A stretch of DNA of 43,517 nucleotides, taken from contig NZ_JAQWXX010000053.1 of NCBI RefSeq assembly GCF_029254265.1, positions 1-43,517 on the forward strand. Direction: 5' to 3'. The translations under genes were made by a program, and so were the position numbers. Positions 17,016 through 25,893 of this stretch are shown one piece after another. Source of the stretch: Algoriphagus sp. Its GTDB lineage: Bacteria; Bacteroidota; Bacteroidia; Cytophagales; Cyclobacteriaceae. The notes beneath the pieces were generated by a model that worked only from the letters and a program-made list of their open reading frames with translations, had not been told where the DNA came from and made no database searches. How positions within the stretch are numbered: the stretch's first letter is position 1; every line of letters starts with the position of its first letter.

Positions 17016-19733
17016 TTACTTGTACAATCCGTTGAATAACATCTTAAATGTACCATGAGATTGCGCTCTGAACGTGATTTCTGGTCCAAAAGCATAGAAT
17101 TTACCTTTTCCTATTTCTGCTTCAAATGCAGTCACCCCATTTTTTAAATAGGATTGCCCCCAAGCCCATCCACTTTTCAATGGTGCTTCTTCACCAAACC
17201 AGGCAATTGGTTTCACTCCCTGATTGGCTGCATTTGGCGAAAGGGTGAATACTGGACTTCGATTGAACATGATATAAGCTTTATCGCCCATACCGTAGTT
17301 TATCGGAACCGAATTATCGACATGCATTTCCAGCACAGATCCTGGGATATAATATTTCTCACCGCTCAAAGGTCTGCTTACACCCTTATCGTTTAATTCC
17401 ACCAATGCGTCATTTACCGGCAAACCTAAATGGAACGCTAAATCTGTGGCTGAACCTACAGTGATAATTTCTCCGCCTTTTTCCAAAAAGGATTTCAACT
17501 GTGGTACTGACTCTGCTTTGGTAAAACTTGCCAGCATATGGTGATATTTGGAATCTACCTCTTCAGGCTTAGGAAGTGATCTTCCATAGCGCCCCTGATT
17601 CGGACCTGGAATACCAGGACCAATGAACAGTATGACATCATATTTATCATTCAAACCCCCTTCATTGATCTCTTTGGCGAAAAGAAGCTGGTAATCAAAA
17701 TGAAACTGCTCCATCATCCAGCGTACCCATCCAGATGGCATCGAACCTCCATAATAGTCATAAAGGGCAATTCTTGAAGGCTTAATCTCTTTGGCACCTT
17801 TTGGCATTGCTGCTACTGGCTCTGGATAAACCCCATAATCAGATGCCGCTTTATTCAAAAGATCTTTTCCTCCTGATACATAAAATGAACCAACTGGCAT
17901 CCCATTAGACGCTGTTGTAGTCCGATATACTTTCACCTTTGCTTTTAATAAATCATTTACAGCCATGAAACTGTTGTTATTTCTTGCATCCAAAAGATAT
18001 CCAGACCCACTAGCGAGCGATTTAGACGGAGGAGTCTGAAGCTCACCATATGGCAGAGCCTTGAAAGGGCCTGAAAAATCCTCATAGATTCTGTCGATAT
18101 CTGAACCCATTTGAAAAGCTAAGGTCCAACCAGCAGCATCATATGGCCGAATTGGAGGGCCTCCAGGATACAGGAAGTCGTTTGGATGATCTTGCGGCTC
18201 AAACATATCAATCACGTGAGGCCGAAAAGCTTGTGATGTTTTGACGATGTAGGAATTGGCAGGGTATGATTTTCCATTAACTGTAAAATCACTAGTAGCC
18301 TGATGAACTTGAATCCCAGACTTAATCAATGCATTTAAGAATTTGATTGCCGTAGGGAAATCTGGCTGATCTGCAGAAAGGATATATCCTCTTGGATCTC
18401 TTCTTGAAGGATCCTTATAGATTGAATCATAGAACTGTGTAGGAACTCCAGATCTGAAACCGAAATACGCTTCGTCCTCATCATCCCCTTTTGGAGCCTT
18501 TTGAGCTTTGGCATAGGCAGCTTCAATTGCCTGAGAATTTTTTGGATACATAGTCCATGTATCCGTGTTTCCTCGCTCGATAGATCTTCTCCCCATGATG
18601 TAGATATTGCGGAGCAAATCATCTCCATTCCTTACTGCATGATTTAAAATAGCATAATTCAAGGAAACCGAGTAGTCTATCGATGTTTTAAAATGCCAAT
18701 CCCTTGGAGTAATTGGGAAAGGATTTGCATTGTTGGGGATTAATCTATCCGGTACTAGAGGGACACTTGAAGGAGTCGGGTTTCCAATAATCTCAGTCAA
18801 GATTCCAATTTGGTTGTGATAATAAGGGGTGGTTCTTAAACCACCATTCCACCAAGTAGAAAAGACTGAGCCACCCAATCTTGTATAGCCAGGACGATCT
18901 TCCTGGTGTAGACGATTAATCATTGAAGCACCTACAGCATCCAAACTAGTGATGATCAATGGATCAAACACATGGTTGAATGGATCACGATATGGAGGTC
19001 CTGCGACTACAGTTCCAGCAGGCCCAGACTGGTGATGATTGTAAATAATCTGTGGAATCCATTCAATATATTGCTGACGAGACATATTTTCTGCCTCGCT
19101 CATATTGTTCATGTAGAAGTCTCGATTATTATCGTGCCCCACATATTTCTGATACAGTATCGGAATATTCTGGTCTCGCTTAGTAGGATCCTCTTTTCTC
19201 ATATACCAATCAGACATGATTTCCATTCCGTCAGGATTGGCATGTACCAAGAGAATGATCACTTCATCCAAAATCCTCATCGTCTCAGCATCAGTCCTTG
19301 ATGCCAACTCATAAAGCGTTTGAATAAGCTGATGCGGACCAACTACTTCACTCGCATGAAGTCCCCCATCAATCCAGACAACTGGCTTTCCCTCAATAAT
19401 CAGCTGCTCTGCTTCTTCGCGGCTCATTTCGGCTCGAGCTAGTTTCTGGGAAATTTCTTTATAGCGATCAAGCTTTGCAAAGTTTGAAGGTGCCGTTACG
19501 ATCATCATAGGTTGCTCACGACCATATTCGGTTTTTCCGATACTGCTGAGGCGAACCCGATCACTTGCATCTGCTACTTTTTTGAAATAAGCTTCAGATT
19601 GAGAAAAATTAGCAAGCATATAGTCATCGCCAATATCAAATCCAAAATGGGATTTTGGGGTTGGAATATTCTGCGCGGATAGATTTGCAACGCAAAAAAA
19701 CAGCAGAACAAAGAATGTAAAACGTATTCTCAT
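17016..19733 (-). CDS. Secreted M14-family zinc carboxypeptidase with C-terminal extension
   Basis: A 905-aa protein with a cleavable signal peptide (hydrophobic 5-20, ending LSAQ). The M14 metallopeptidase domain occupies about 30-380. Zinc ligands His126 and Glu129 are in GGLHASE, with a downstream HVNPDG-like block (LVHANPDGMEIMSDWYMRK), a third His in IIYNHHQSGPAG, and a catalytic Glu in ILTEIIGNP. The remaining 500 residues include a segment (about 660-905) resembling glutamine-amidotransferase-like folds (ALYDYYGGSMPSGWVRWMM, VILFIGPGIPG), seen in other large Bacteroidota and Acidobacteria M14 proteins and probably noncatalytic. Likely a periplasmic or secreted peptidase used in nutrient turnover. 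It is monocistronic. Confidence 0.92.
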   Translation of the reverse strand: MRIRFTFFVLLFFCVANLSAQNIPTPKSHFGFDIGDDYMLANFSQSEAYFKKVADASDRVRLSSIGKTEYGREQPMMIVTAPSNFAKLDRYKEISQKLARAEMSREEAEQLIIEGKPVVWIDGGLHASEVVGPHQLIQTLYELASRTDAETMRILDEVIILLVHANPDGMEIMSDWYMRKEDPTKRDQNIPILYQKYVGHDNNRDFYMNNMSEAENMSRQQYIEWIPQIIYNHHQSGPAGTVVAGPPYRDPFNHVFDPLIITSLDAVGASMINRLHQEDRPGYTRLGGSVFSTWWNGGLRTTPYYHNQIGILTEIIGNPTPSSVPLVPDRLIPNNANPFPITPRDWHFKTSIDYSVSLNYAILNHAVRNGDDLLRNIYIMGRRSIERGNTDTWTMYPKNSQAIEAAYAKAQKAPKGDDEDEAYFGFRSGVPTQFYDSIYKDPSRRDPRGYILSADQPDFPTAIKFLNALIKSGIQVHQATSDFTVNGKSYPANSYIVKTSQAFRPHVIDMFEPQDHPNDFLYPGGPPIRPYDAAGWTLAFQMGSDIDRIYEDFSGPFKALPYGELQTPPSKSLASGSGYLLDARNNNSFMAVNDLLKAKVKVYRTTTASNGMPVGSFYVSGGKDLLNKAASDYGVYPEPVAAMPKGAKEIKPSRIALYDYYGGSMPSGWVRWMMEQFHFDYQLLFAKEINEGGLNDKYDVILFIGPGIPGPNQGRYGRSLPKPEEVDSKYHHMLASFTKAESVPQLKSFLEKGGEIITVGSATDLAFHLGLPVNDALVELNDKGVSRPLSGEKYYIPGSVLEMHVDNSVPINYGMGDKAYIMFNRSPVFTLSPNAANQGVKPIAWFGEEAPLKSGWAWGQSYLKNGVTAFEAEIGKGKFYAFGPEITFRAQSHGTFKMLFNGLYK

Positions 19734-20035
19734 AAGGGTATAATTTGGTTCGAAATAGGACCTAATTCCTAAAATAGCATGAAAAACTAAAGGGATGTGG
19801 AAGTATTCCCTCTTTATGTCAAAAAATTACAGGATCGGGAATTTTAAGCATTGAAGTCTGGAAATGATTTGACATATCGCTGATACTTTCTAAGTATTTT
19901 GATAAGTTTTCTGGCTGAGCAAAAAAAATAGAGGGAAGAAACTTTTGAATGTCTTCTTGGGATTTAGCCTTCCTAAAAAGGAATTGTTACTTTTGTCTAA
20001 CCAAGCTAAATTTCTTTCAAAAAAACTACGCAGCT
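19734..20035. other. Divergent intergenic region, M14 peptidase / prs
   Basis: About 300 bases with the prs -7 element near the right end. No promoter match was found on the minus strand for the peptidase gene and no structured element stands out. Some in-frame codons precede the prs start (from 19949), but they contain the promoter element and are not expected to be translated. Confidence 0.5.
19988..19995 (+). promoter_or_regulatory. prs promoter -7 element (TACTTTTG)
   Basis: Exact TAnnTTTG match, 40 bases before the prs ATG at 20036. No TTG at the ideal spacing; the nearest (19957-19959) is 28 bases upstream. It is identical in sequence to the -7 elements of rpsF and of the 47-aa gene near 43 kb. 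Confidence 0.65.
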
Positions 20036-20962
20036 ATGTCCGAGGTCAAAATCTTTGCCGGAACAAACAGTCAAAAATTAGGAGAAAAAATCGCAAAAAG
20101 TTACGGGAAGAGGTTGGGAGAGCTCACCCTTTCTAAATTCAGCGATGGGGAATTGTCTCCAAGTTTTGACGAATCTATTAGAGGCTGTACCGTCTTCTTA
20201 GTGCAAAGCACAACTCCTCCAAGCGACAATCTGTTAGAGCTTTGCCTCATGATTGATGCAGCTAAGCGTGCAAGTGCTTATAAAGTTTGCGCAGTGATCC
20301 CATACTTCGGATATGCCCGTCAAGACCGAAAGGATAGGCCTCGTGTGTCTATAGCTGCTAAGCTAATAGCAAATATGCTCACTTCTGCAGGAGCAGATCG
20401 AATCATGACATGTGACCTTCATGCAGGACAAATTCAAGGTTTTTTCGACATACCCTTGGATCATTTGAATGGATCAGCTATTTTTGTGCCCTATTTGAAC
20501 TCACTGAGGTTAGAAAATATGATTTTCGCAGCTCCAGATGTGGGAGGAGTAGCCAGAGCAAGGGCCTATGCCAAGCATTTTGAGGTAGAAATGGTAGTCT
20601 GTGATAAGCACAGAAAAAGAGCCAATGAAATTGCATCTATGCAAGTTATTGGTGATGTAGAAGGAAAAGATGTAATTCTCGTCGATGATCTAGTGGATAC
20701 TGCAGGTACGCTTTGCAAAGCTGCTGAAATCCTTATTGAGAAGGGAGCCACTTCAGTAAGAGCTATTGCTACACATGGAGTCCTTTCTGGAAAGGCTTAC
20801 GAGAATATTGAAAATTCGAAATTGGTAGAGCTAGTTATCACAGATACCATTTCGATGAAACATCCATCTTCAAAGATTAGAGCGCTGACTGTAGCTGAAT
20901 TGTTTGGAAAAGCCACTCATGCCGTGACAGGAAACACTTCAATAAGTTCCTTATTTATTTAA
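20036..20962 (+). CDS. prs: Ribose-phosphate pyrophosphokinase (PRPP synthetase)
   Basis: Makes PRPP from ribose-5-phosphate and ATP for nucleotide, histidine and tryptophan synthesis. The 308-aa product has FSDGELSPSFDESIRG, the flexible-loop segment YFGYARQDRKDRPR, CDLHAGQIQGFF and the PRPP-binding loop VILVDDLVDTAGT (about 213-225). An upstream in-frame ATG at 19949 would add 29 residues that match no family member and span the promoter, so 20036 is used. rplY starts 27 bases downstream, suggesting a shared transcript, a linkage also seen in other bacteria (prs-ctc). Confidence 0.97.
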   Translation: MSEVKIFAGTNSQKLGEKIAKSYGKRLGELTLSKFSDGELSPSFDESIRGCTVFLVQSTTPPSDNLLELCLMIDAAKRASAYKVCAVIPYFGYARQDRKDRPRVSIAAKLIANMLTSAGADRIMTCDLHAGQIQGFFDIPLDHLNGSAIFVPYLNSLRLENMIFAAPDVGGVARARAYAKHFEVEMVVCDKHRKRANEIASMQVIGDVEGKDVILVDDLVDTAGTLCKAAEILIEKGATSVRAIATHGVLSGKAYENIENSKLVELVITDTISMKHPSSKIRALTVAELFGKATHAVTGNTSISSLFI

Positions 20963-20989
20963 AGAGAACCAATTTTAAAATACACATAT

Positions 20990-21571
20990 ATGAAAACACT
21001 AGAGGTTATAGGGTTTAAAAGAGCAAATCTCGACAGTGCAAGTCTTACTGAGCTAAGAGAAGCTGGCAATGTTCCTTGCGTCGTTTACGGACCAGGTATT
21101 CCAGAGCAGATTCATTTCTACTCTCCGATCATTTTGTTCAGAGACTTAATTTACACTCCTGAAGTTCACTTAGTTGAGTTGAACATCGAAGGAAAAATAA
21201 TCAAAGCGATCTTGAAAGATGCACAATTTCACCCAGTTAGTGAAATGATCCTTCATGCTGATTTTGTTGCTTATTCTGAAGAAAAGCCAATTAAATTTGA
21301 AATTCCTGTTAAAATCGTAGGAAACTCCCCAGGTATTGCCAAAGGTGGTAAGTTGGAGTTAAAAACCAGAGTTCTTAAAGTTAAGGGCCTTGCAAATTCG
21401 CTTCCTGATTTCGTTGAAGTGAATATTTCTTCGCTCGACTTGGGTAAATCTTTCAAAGTTGAAGATCTATCTGTAGAAGGTTTTGAAATCTTGACTAGTC
21501 CAAACGTTTCTATCGTGACTATTGGAATTCCAAGAGCACTTAGAGGTAAGAAGGTTGGCGAAGAAGCATAA
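20990..21571 (+). CDS. rplY: 50S ribosomal protein L25 (Ctc/TL5 form)
   Basis: A 5S-rRNA-binding ribosomal protein in its long two-domain form. The 193-aa product has the N-terminal L25 domain (AGNVPCVVYGPG, about 27-38; ILKDAQFHPVSEMILHADFVAY) and the C-terminal TL5 beta domain (KFEIPVKIVGNSPGIAKGGKLELKTRVLKVKG in two stretches), typical outside gammaproteobacteria. It is downstream of prs and ends at a clear terminator before pth. Confidence 0.96.
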   Translation: MKTLEVIGFKRANLDSASLTELREAGNVPCVVYGPGIPEQIHFYSPIILFRDLIYTPEVHLVELNIEGKIIKAILKDAQFHPVSEMILHADFVAYSEEKPIKFEIPVKIVGNSPGIAKGGKLELKTRVLKVKGLANSLPDFVEVNISSLDLGKSFKVEDLSVEGFEILTSPNVSIVTIGIPRALRGKKVGEEA

Positions 21572-21592
21572 TCTTTTCTATAAATTAATTCT

Positions 21593-21624
21593 AAATCCTG
21601 CCCTTTTAGGCAGGATTTTTTATT
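21593..21624 (+). terminator. Terminator after rplY
   Basis: A 10-bp perfect stem (AAATCCTGCC at 21593-21602 with 21609-21618), 6-base loop, followed by TTTTTA. It separates prs-rplY from pth. Confidence 0.9.
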
Positions 21625-21648
21625 TTCATGGCATTTTAGAATCGAAAA

Positions 21649-22209
21649 ATGAAATACTTAATTATAGGATTGGGAAATATTGGTCCTGAGTATGAGCTCA
21701 CAAGGCACAATATTGGGTTTTTGACTATAGATAGATTGGCTGATAAAGAATCATGTACTTGGACTAGCGATCGTCTTGCCTTCAAAACTGAATTCAAACA
21801 TAAAGGCCGAACTATTCATCTTATCAAGCCCACGACCTACATGAATCTGAGTGGAAAGGCGGTAAACTATTGGATGAAAACCCTTCAAATCCCGAAAGAA
21901 AATATTCTAGTGGTGGTTGATGATGTAGCTATCCCTTTCGAAAAGCTAAGAATGAAACCTAAAGGAAGTGCAGCTGGTCATAATGGACTAAAAAATATTG
22001 AAGAACTTACCGGGGGACAGAATTATCCCCGTCTCCGAATGGGAATTGGAGATGATTTCCCTAAAGGGAGGCAAGTAGACTTTGTTTTGGGCAGATTTAC
22101 CCAAAACGAGTTTGATGCTCTGCCTGCCATGATGGACAAAGCCATTGAAATGATATTAGCCTTTTGTACCATTGGGATTGAGCGAACTATGAATCAATTC
22201 AACGATTGA
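21649..22209 (+). CDS. pth: Peptidyl-tRNA hydrolase
   Basis: Releases tRNA from stalled peptidyl-tRNA. The 186-aa enzyme has GLGNIGPEYELTRHNIGF with Asn10 and catalytic His20, the KPTTYMNLSG block, VVVDDVAIPFEKLRMKPKGSAAGHNGLKNI with the second conserved Asp and Asn, and YPRLRMGIGDDFPKG. The motif reads GNIG in place of the more common GNPG. Standard length and complete active site. Just downstream is the SAM riboswitch of the next gene. Confidence 0.97.
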   Translation: MKYLIIGLGNIGPEYELTRHNIGFLTIDRLADKESCTWTSDRLAFKTEFKHKGRTIHLIKPTTYMNLSGKAVNYWMKTLQIPKENILVVVDDVAIPFEKLRMKPKGSAAGHNGLKNIEELTGGQNYPRLRMGIGDDFPKGRQVDFVLGRFTQNEFDALPAMMDKAIEMILAFCTIGIERTMNQFND

Positions 22210-22270
22210 TTGATCCAAATTTTGGATTTCCAGTTATTCGGCATTTATTTGTACCCACTTCAGGAAACTG

Positions 22271-22371
22271 ATTTATAAAGAAGAGGCGAGAGATTAGGCT
22301 CTATGACCCTCTGGCAACCATTCGTTTTTTCGAAAAGGTGCCAAATCCTACCCGATCCGGGAATGATAAAT
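22271..22371 (+). ncRNA. SAM-I (S-box) riboswitch
   Basis: Conserved S-box core: AGAGGCGAGAG (from 22281), ATGA (22302-22305), the kink-turn element GGCAACC (22313-22319), and GGTGCCAAATCC (22337-22348). A closing P1 helix pairs ATTTAT (22271-22276) with ATAAAT (22366-22371). It lies 94 bases before a methionine-pathway sulfhydrylase gene, which fits its role: SAM binding lowers expression. No strong hairpin with T-run follows, so control may be at translation. This last point is inference. Confidence 0.93.
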
Positions 22372-22464
22372 TGGCTTACATCTTTAATCCCATTTTTTAT
22401 TCTTGATTCTCATTGGGTAAGATTTCTTAGAATCTTTCTGGAAAGTCTATTTTAAACCTACACC

Positions 22465-23640
22465 ATGATGAGTACACATTTCGAAACAAATTCTATCCGA
22501 ATTTCCCCTTCTAAGTCTAACCAAAAGGAGCACAGCGCCCCGCTTTATTTGACTTCAAGTTTTACGTTTGATTCAGCAGAGGAAGCAAGAGCAACTTTTG
22601 CGGATGAAATTGAGGGGAATATTTATTCCAGATATGCGAATCCAAATTCAAGTGATTTGATACAGAAAGTCTGTTCAGCCGAAGGAACTGATGATGGTAT
22701 TGCCACTGCATCTGGTATGGCTGCGATGTTTGGAAGTATTGCTTCACTACTTCAGCAAGGGGATCATATTTTGGCCGCTAGGTCACTTTTCGGCTCTACA
22801 CATCAGCTCCTTACCAGAGTATTTCCCAAATGGGGAATTACTTCGACTTATGGTGATATTTCCGATTTTGAGAATTGGGAAAAACTGGTTCAACCAAACA
22901 CCAAAATGCTTTTTATTGAAACACCTTCTAATCCTGGACTGGAGATAATTGACTTGGAATGGGCAGGCAAATTTTCCAAAGCACATAATTTGATTTTAGT
23001 GGTGGACAATTGTTTCGCCACCCCCTATTTGCAGCAACCAGCCAAATGGGGTGCTGACATTGTGACTCACAGCGCCACAAAATACATTGATGGACAAGGA
23101 AGAGTTTTGGGTGGATTGATACTCGGAAGGGCTGATTTAATCAAAGAAGTCCAATTTTTCACTCGGCACACTGGGCCTGCAATCTCACCATTCAATGCCT
23201 GGATTCTTTCAAAGAGTATGGAAACCCTTGGTGTTCGAATGGATAGACATTGTTCCAATGCCTTAAAAGTTGCCGAGTATTTCGATGAAAATAAAGAAAT
23301 CAATTTTGTAAAATATCCCTTTCTGAAATCTCATCCGCAGTACGAATTAGCCAAAAAGCAAATGAGTCAAGGAGGAGGAATCATTACTTTGGATCTGAAA
23401 GGAGGATTAGAGCGAGCTCAGCGATTCATTGATAAGCTTAATATGATCTCTGTAACTGCTAACCTTGGCGATAGCAGAAGTATAGTGACTCATCCTGCTT
23501 CGACCACTCACAGCAAACTGAGTGAGGAGGAACGCCAGCGGGTTGGCATCACTAATGGATTGATTAGGTTATCCGTAGGATTGGAGCATTTTGAAGACAT
23601 TATCTCCGACGTTTCACAAGCATTAGATCAGTCAAAATAA
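22465..23640 (+). CDS. metZ: O-succinylhomoserine/O-acetylhomoserine sulfhydrylase (Cys/Met metabolism PLP enzyme)
   Basis: PLP enzyme that forms homocysteine from an activated homoserine and sulfide, in the methionine pathway. The 391-aa protein has SRYANPNSSD (Tyr/Arg phosphate-binding), ATASGMAAMFG, TPSNPGLEI, VVDNCFATPYLQQP and the PLP lysine Lys206 in THSATKYIDGQGR. The region VTANLGDSRSIVTHPASTTHSKL is the substrate-binding segment of this family. Length and HSATKYIDGQGR favour the MetZ group over cystathionine gamma-lyase, but MetB-like activity cannot be ruled out from sequence alone. Either of the two leading ATGs (22465, 22468) could be used. Regulated by the SAM riboswitch upstream. 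Confidence 0.92.
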   Translation: MMSTHFETNSIRISPSKSNQKEHSAPLYLTSSFTFDSAEEARATFADEIEGNIYSRYANPNSSDLIQKVCSAEGTDDGIATASGMAAMFGSIASLLQQGDHILAARSLFGSTHQLLTRVFPKWGITSTYGDISDFENWEKLVQPNTKMLFIETPSNPGLEIIDLEWAGKFSKAHNLILVVDNCFATPYLQQPAKWGADIVTHSATKYIDGQGRVLGGLILGRADLIKEVQFFTRHTGPAISPFNAWILSKSMETLGVRMDRHCSNALKVAEYFDENKEINFVKYPFLKSHPQYELAKKQMSQGGGIITLDLKGGLERAQRFIDKLNMISVTANLGDSRSIVTHPASTTHSKLSEEERQRVGITNGLIRLSVGLEHFEDIISDVSQALDQSK

Positions 23641-23642
23641 GA

Positions 23643-23664
23643 AAAGCCCTTTCGGGCTTTCTTT
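23643..23664. terminator. Terminator between metZ and the CBS-domain gene
   Basis: A 7-bp stem (AAAGCCC at 23643-23649 with GGGCTTT at 23654-23660), loop TTTC, flanked by A-run and T-rich sequence. It is shared by two convergent genes that end within 30 bases of each other. Confidence 0.85.
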
Positions 23665-24126
23665 CTACCAAGTCGTTTGGTTTAGTTTAGGAAAGGCTCG
23701 AATCACATCACTCAAGCTAATTTGCCCCACCAATTTCCCATCTTTTAGGACAGGAAATCTCCTTATTCTCAGTTCAAGAAATTTTTGTGCAGCATCAAAA
23801 AGTGAAAGATCAGGTGAAAGTGTAATTACGTCCTTGGTCATATGCTCGCTCACTTTTGTGGGAAATTTGGGCGTATTCGAATATTTTCCCTTGATGATCT
23901 CCCGAAGACAATCTACCTCTGAAATAATTCCTACCAAGGCACCAGAATGATCAACAACGGGCGCACCAGAGATTTTCTTCTTTGTCAAGGCCTCCATTAC
24001 CTGATCAATAGTATCATCCTCTTTGAAAGTAATTAATTTGGTAGACATATGATCTCTAACAGTGATGTTTTGAATCGGAGCCTTTTTTGGTTCTACCACT
24101 CGAACCCCTTGAAAACTTTTTACCAT
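23665..24126 (-). CDS. CBS-domain pair protein
   Basis: A 153-aa cytosolic protein made of two CBS domains (about 22-80 and 90-148) with no attached enzyme or transport domain. Motifs: TVRDHMSTKLITFKEDDTIDQV, KKISGAPVVDHSGALVGIISEVD and SEHMTKDVITLSPDLSLFDAA, RIRRFPVLKDGKLVGQISLSDVIRAF. Stand-alone CBS pairs bind adenine nucleotides and act as energy or redox sensors in some bacteria; the partner here is unknown. The upstream gap (24127-24354) contains an AT-rich inverted repeat. Confidence 0.92.
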   Translation of the reverse strand: MVKSFQGVRVVEPKKAPIQNITVRDHMSTKLITFKEDDTIDQVMEALTKKKISGAPVVDHSGALVGIISEVDCLREIIKGKYSNTPKFPTKVSEHMTKDVITLSPDLSLFDAAQKFLELRIRRFPVLKDGKLVGQISLSDVIRAFPKLNQTTW

Positions 24127-24207
24127 GACTAAAATAATTTATTGAGCGAAAAATAACTTACTGAAAAAATAGGGTAATAGCAAATAAGAGTTTTAAAAAA
24201 CTAATAA

Positions 24208-24257
24208 TTCAAAATAATAAACCGGATATAGCAATCTATTCAATTTATTATTTTGAA
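24208..24257. repeat. 14-bp perfect AT-rich inverted repeat, 22-base spacer
   Basis: Arm 24208-24221 (TTCAAAATAATAAA) is the exact reverse complement of 24244-24257, separated by 22 bases. It lies in the gap between the heme/FG-GAP gene end and the CBS gene start. The sequence is low-complexity, so the match is less surprising than its length suggests. A weak terminator or operator is possible. Confidence 0.5.
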
Positions 24258-24354
24258 AAAACTTTGTGATTTTCAATTATAATTCTACTCAATAACTCGG
24301 ATATCGAAAAACAAACTTTCTCCATAAATCAACAGAGGCTATAATCGGGCAAGC

Positions 24355-25893
24355 CTATTTAACGGAGGTATTCTTTATGAGGATGAAGGGCTTCCAATTT
24401 TTTGAGGGTTTTTTATATAAATCATCAAACCCAAATGTGCCCACCACCACATCAGCATCTCCATCTAAGTCAACGTCTCCTTTTGTAATAGTCAACCAAT
24501 GTGAATCGAACTTTTCAGCCAATACAAAAGGCGTGAATTTATTAGGAGATTCCTGCCTGAAATAAATTAAATCCTGAGAAGGTTTTTGGCTCGAATCCGG
24601 AAAAAATGCCAAGGCAAAAATATCAAGATCACCATCTCCATCGAAATCTTCGACTTCCAAACCACTTGCTCCGTACATTGGATAAAACCACGATTCCTCA
24701 AATTCATTTTCTCCATTATTCAGATAAACTCGGACCCCATGGTAGTTTTTAAGAATTTGAGATTGATCTGCATTATCTCCATTCACTAATATCAAATCCT
24801 TAAACCCATCCCCATTCATATCTTCAAACCGAAAGTCACTTGAACCAAAGGCCGGCTGAAATCTTAATACAAATTTTGAAGAAAAATTCCCTTTTCCATC
24901 ATTAATCAGCGACAAAATCCCTTCGTTAGATTGAGTCATTTGAACCAACAAATCCAAATCCCCATCCTGATCTAAATCTTTAGCAATTGATCTTCTTGCA
25001 CCTGGCTGAGCATTTAAAATACGTTCTTCCCCATTGCCAAAATGCAAGGCCAGTTTTCCAAGATGATTTCCGAATTGCGCGGTGACATATTCTTTTTTAC
25101 CATCTCCATCCAAATCCGCTTTAAGCTGATGAACCGGTCGCATCAAGCTATCCAGAATTTCCCGACTTTTCCACGCTTTGCCTTCTTTTGAAAAAAGAGA
25201 GAGCGAACCAATAGAGTCATTGGAAGGATCCATTAAGCCCATTGTCAACAATTCAAACTCACCTCCTTCAAGCCATTCAATTTCCACTGGGGCTATATCG
25301 GTCTCAATTGAATCTTTCCGTTGGAAGTTGTTTTTCGAATCCAGTACAAACACCTTTCGAAAGCGATTACCCAACCATAAATCCCCTGTTTCAGGATGGA
25401 TTCTTACCATCGTAGTCAGGTTGGGATAGATGAAAGCATAATTTGGCTGAATGACCTCAAACCCAGGAATCCCAACTCTTGGATTTTCCTTTTTTGCCTG
25501 TGGCAAGGGACTATCCGGAGCATTTTCAAGGTAATAATCAAGGATTTTTTGCCAGTCATCCCTTTGAATCAATTGCGCTTTGGAATAAATACCTGCGGGG
25601 ACCTCAGCATCCTCAGGAAGTATAGTGCCAAAATCGGACTCTAAATAAAGTCCCATCCTTTTCCGCATATCAGGAAGTACATTTTCGGACCATGTCTTCT
25701 TATCTAAAACTGAAGGCTCAGGTTTTAGATGGCAACTTCCACAATAAGCATTTGCCAATTGCTCCCCATTCAATTTTAAGTCGATGCTCGCAAGCTGTTC
25801 CAAAGTCGGAGGCGGTTGTTTTCGCTCCGAAATGGGATTACATGCTGCAAAAATTATTGAAACAACAACTCCAATTAAGATTCTAATCTTCAT
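24355..25893 (-). CDS. Lipoprotein with c-type heme site and FG-GAP/VCBS repeats
   Basis: A 512-aa probable outer-membrane lipoprotein: signal peptide ending at lipobox FAAC with Cys18. Residues 40-130 look like a small monoheme cytochrome: CGSCH at 51-55 provides the two thioether Cys and axial His. The rest is a run of FG-GAP/VCBS blades with calcium-type D-x-D-x-D-G motifs (LDGDGKKEY, LDQDGDLD, MNGDGFKDL, FDGDGDLDI, VDLDGDADV), suggesting a seven-bladed propeller. Such proteins are usually surface-exposed in Bacteroidota. It starts inside the cutC stop (4-base overlap), so it is translationally coupled to cutC. A heme-redox function coupled to surface binding is inferred from layout only. 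Confidence 0.88.
   Translation of the reverse strand: MKIRILIGVVVSIIFAACNPISERKQPPPTLEQLASIDLKLNGEQLANAYCGSCHLKPEPSVLDKKTWSENVLPDMRKRMGLYLESDFGTILPEDAEVPAGIYSKAQLIQRDDWQKILDYYLENAPDSPLPQAKKENPRVGIPGFEVIQPNYAFIYPNLTTMVRIHPETGDLWLGNRFRKVFVLDSKNNFQRKDSIETDIAPVEIEWLEGGEFELLTMGLMDPSNDSIGSLSLFSKEGKAWKSREILDSLMRPVHQLKADLDGDGKKEYVTAQFGNHLGKLALHFGNGEERILNAQPGARRSIAKDLDQDGDLDLLVQMTQSNEGILSLINDGKGNFSSKFVLRFQPAFGSSDFRFEDMNGDGFKDLILVNGDNADQSQILKNYHGVRVYLNNGENEFEESWFYPMYGASGLEVEDFDGDGDLDIFALAFFPDSSQKPSQDLIYFRQESPNKFTPFVLAEKFDSHWLTITKGDVDLDGDADVVVGTFGFDDLYKKPSKNWKPFILIKNTSVK

Noticed and set aside
18212..18219. TCACGTGA as a possible parS core
   Set aside because: Only 8 bases are symmetric; the flanks do not match the 16-bp parS consensus, and it lies inside the M14 peptidase gene.
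19949..20035. Upstream in-frame start for prs
   Set aside because: The added 29 residues are not found in PRPP synthetases, and the segment contains the TACTTTTG promoter element.
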